Below, in pieces: positions 63,757-64,000 of a stretch of DNA of 64,000 bases (the first letter of the stretch is position 1; every line of letters starts with the position of its first letter). The notes under the pieces are model-generated. The model was not told the DNA's origin. It saw only the letters and a list, made by a program, of their open reading frames with translations, and made no database searches. The position numbers were made by a program, and so were the translations under genes. Source of the stretch: Gemmatimonadales bacterium (lineage in GTDB: Bacteria; Gemmatimonadota; Gemmatimonadetes; Gemmatimonadales; GWC2-71-9); NCBI GenBank assembly GCA_025934955.1, contig JAICWE010000003.1, positions 41,310 to 105,309 on the forward strand. Reading direction: 5' to 3'.

Positions 63757-64000
63757 GCGCCGGCTCCGAGGCCGCGGCGCAGCGGGCGAGGAAATCGTCC
63801 GGCGCGGCGGAGCGCGGCTCACGCAGCGCCCAGCGCCCGCCGGCCAGCGCCGCCACGTCGGTCGCGAGATCCCACGCCTCCGCCGGCTGGTGCGTCACCA
63901 GCACCAGCGCCGCGCCGGCCGCCCGGCGCGCCACCCGCGCGGCGCGGCGCGTCTCAGCCGCGGCGGCCACGCGTCCCGGGAGCGGGTGGGCCACCAGCAG
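63749..64000 (-). CDS. ccmA: Heme exporter ATPase CcmA, C-terminal part (5' part beyond window)
   Basis: The last 83 residues of an ABC ATPase, read from the window edge to the stop at 63749. The H-loop is 'LVLVTHQPAEAW', typical of CcmA. Aligned on that His, position for position with E. coli CcmA (31 residues from the Walker B Pro to the H-loop His in both), the Walker B 'LDEP' is replaced by 'VAHP'. Both the Mg-binding Asp and the catalytic Glu are therefore missing, and the D-loop is Ala-rich. It heads ccmABCD in this strand. Walker A and the signature motif lie outside the window. Confidence 0.8.
   Translation of the reverse strand: MLVAHPLPGRVAAAAETRRAARVARRAAGAALVLVTHQPAEAWDLATDVAALAGGRWALREPRSAAPDDFLARCAAASEPAHG

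Overview
The window is very GC-rich, densely coding bacterial chromosome. It carries no recognisable insertion sequence, prophage, CRISPR array, tRNA or rRNA gene. Several markers place it in the FCB superphylum: a SprA-type type IX secretion (T9SS) translocon, a PorV-like barrel, a protein with a T9SS type A sorting domain, a GWxTD-domain protein and Oar/SusC-like TonB receptors. With actinobacterial-like GC and many gliding/pilus-type genes, Gemmatimonadota is the most likely phylum. This is inferred from protein families; no 16S gene is present.

Layout. Bases 1-3528 (minus) hold a partial PilS/NtrB-like membrane histidine kinase, endonuclease III, a DUF2231 membrane protein and a DUF4142 lipoprotein. 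Bases 3685-11244 hold a DUF983 protein and a minus-strand run of hybrid kinase, Slt-type lytic transglycosylase and a second hybrid kinase. Bases 11380-20725 are mixed housekeeping and envelope genes: aldehyde dehydrogenase, Bax-inhibitor-1, CocE/NonD hydrolase, L,D-transpeptidase, a barrel protein, an M28 peptidase and an Fpg/Nei glycosylase. Two decayed gene remnants lie here, one of a glycosidase and one of a dienelactone hydrolase. Bases 20908-25463 are the type IV pilus motor set pilB-pilT-pilC plus a ComEA-like DNA-binding protein. Bases 25520-32550 hold sprA followed by a glutaminyl-cyclase-like M28 lipoprotein. It is divergent from lptF-lptG (32604-35152).

Bases 35246-42789 carry an Oar-like TonB receptor, an amino-acid permease, heme O synthase (ctaB) and an MsbA-like ABC exporter. 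Bases 42776-52969 (minus) are a secretion/surface locus: TonB receptor, 1333-residue T9SS cargo, PorV-like protein, GWxTD protein. Bases 53481-55294 hold an M24 peptidase and a V4R-like protein. Bases 55351-61469 (plus) are a tightly overlapping run: ECF sigma factor, zinc anti-sigma factor, DUF92 protein, lipoprotein, FAD oxidoreductase, flavin reductase, methyltransferase, SRPBCC protein and ketosynthase. This looks like a small polyketide/fatty-acid-derived metabolite operon led by its own sigma factor. An aquaporin follows. The right edge (62251-64000, minus) is a cytochrome c maturation operon ccmABCD, whose ccmA is cut by the window and has an unusual Walker B.

Functional threads. Most signal peptides in the window end so that the mature protein would begin with Gln, and a glutaminyl-cyclase homologue is translationally coupled to sprA. 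This points to N-terminal pyroglutamate capping of exported proteins alongside T9SS. The locus at 42776-52969 supplies a candidate cargo and its outer-membrane partners. The two most promising uncharacterised units are that surface locus and the sigma-led ketosynthase operon.
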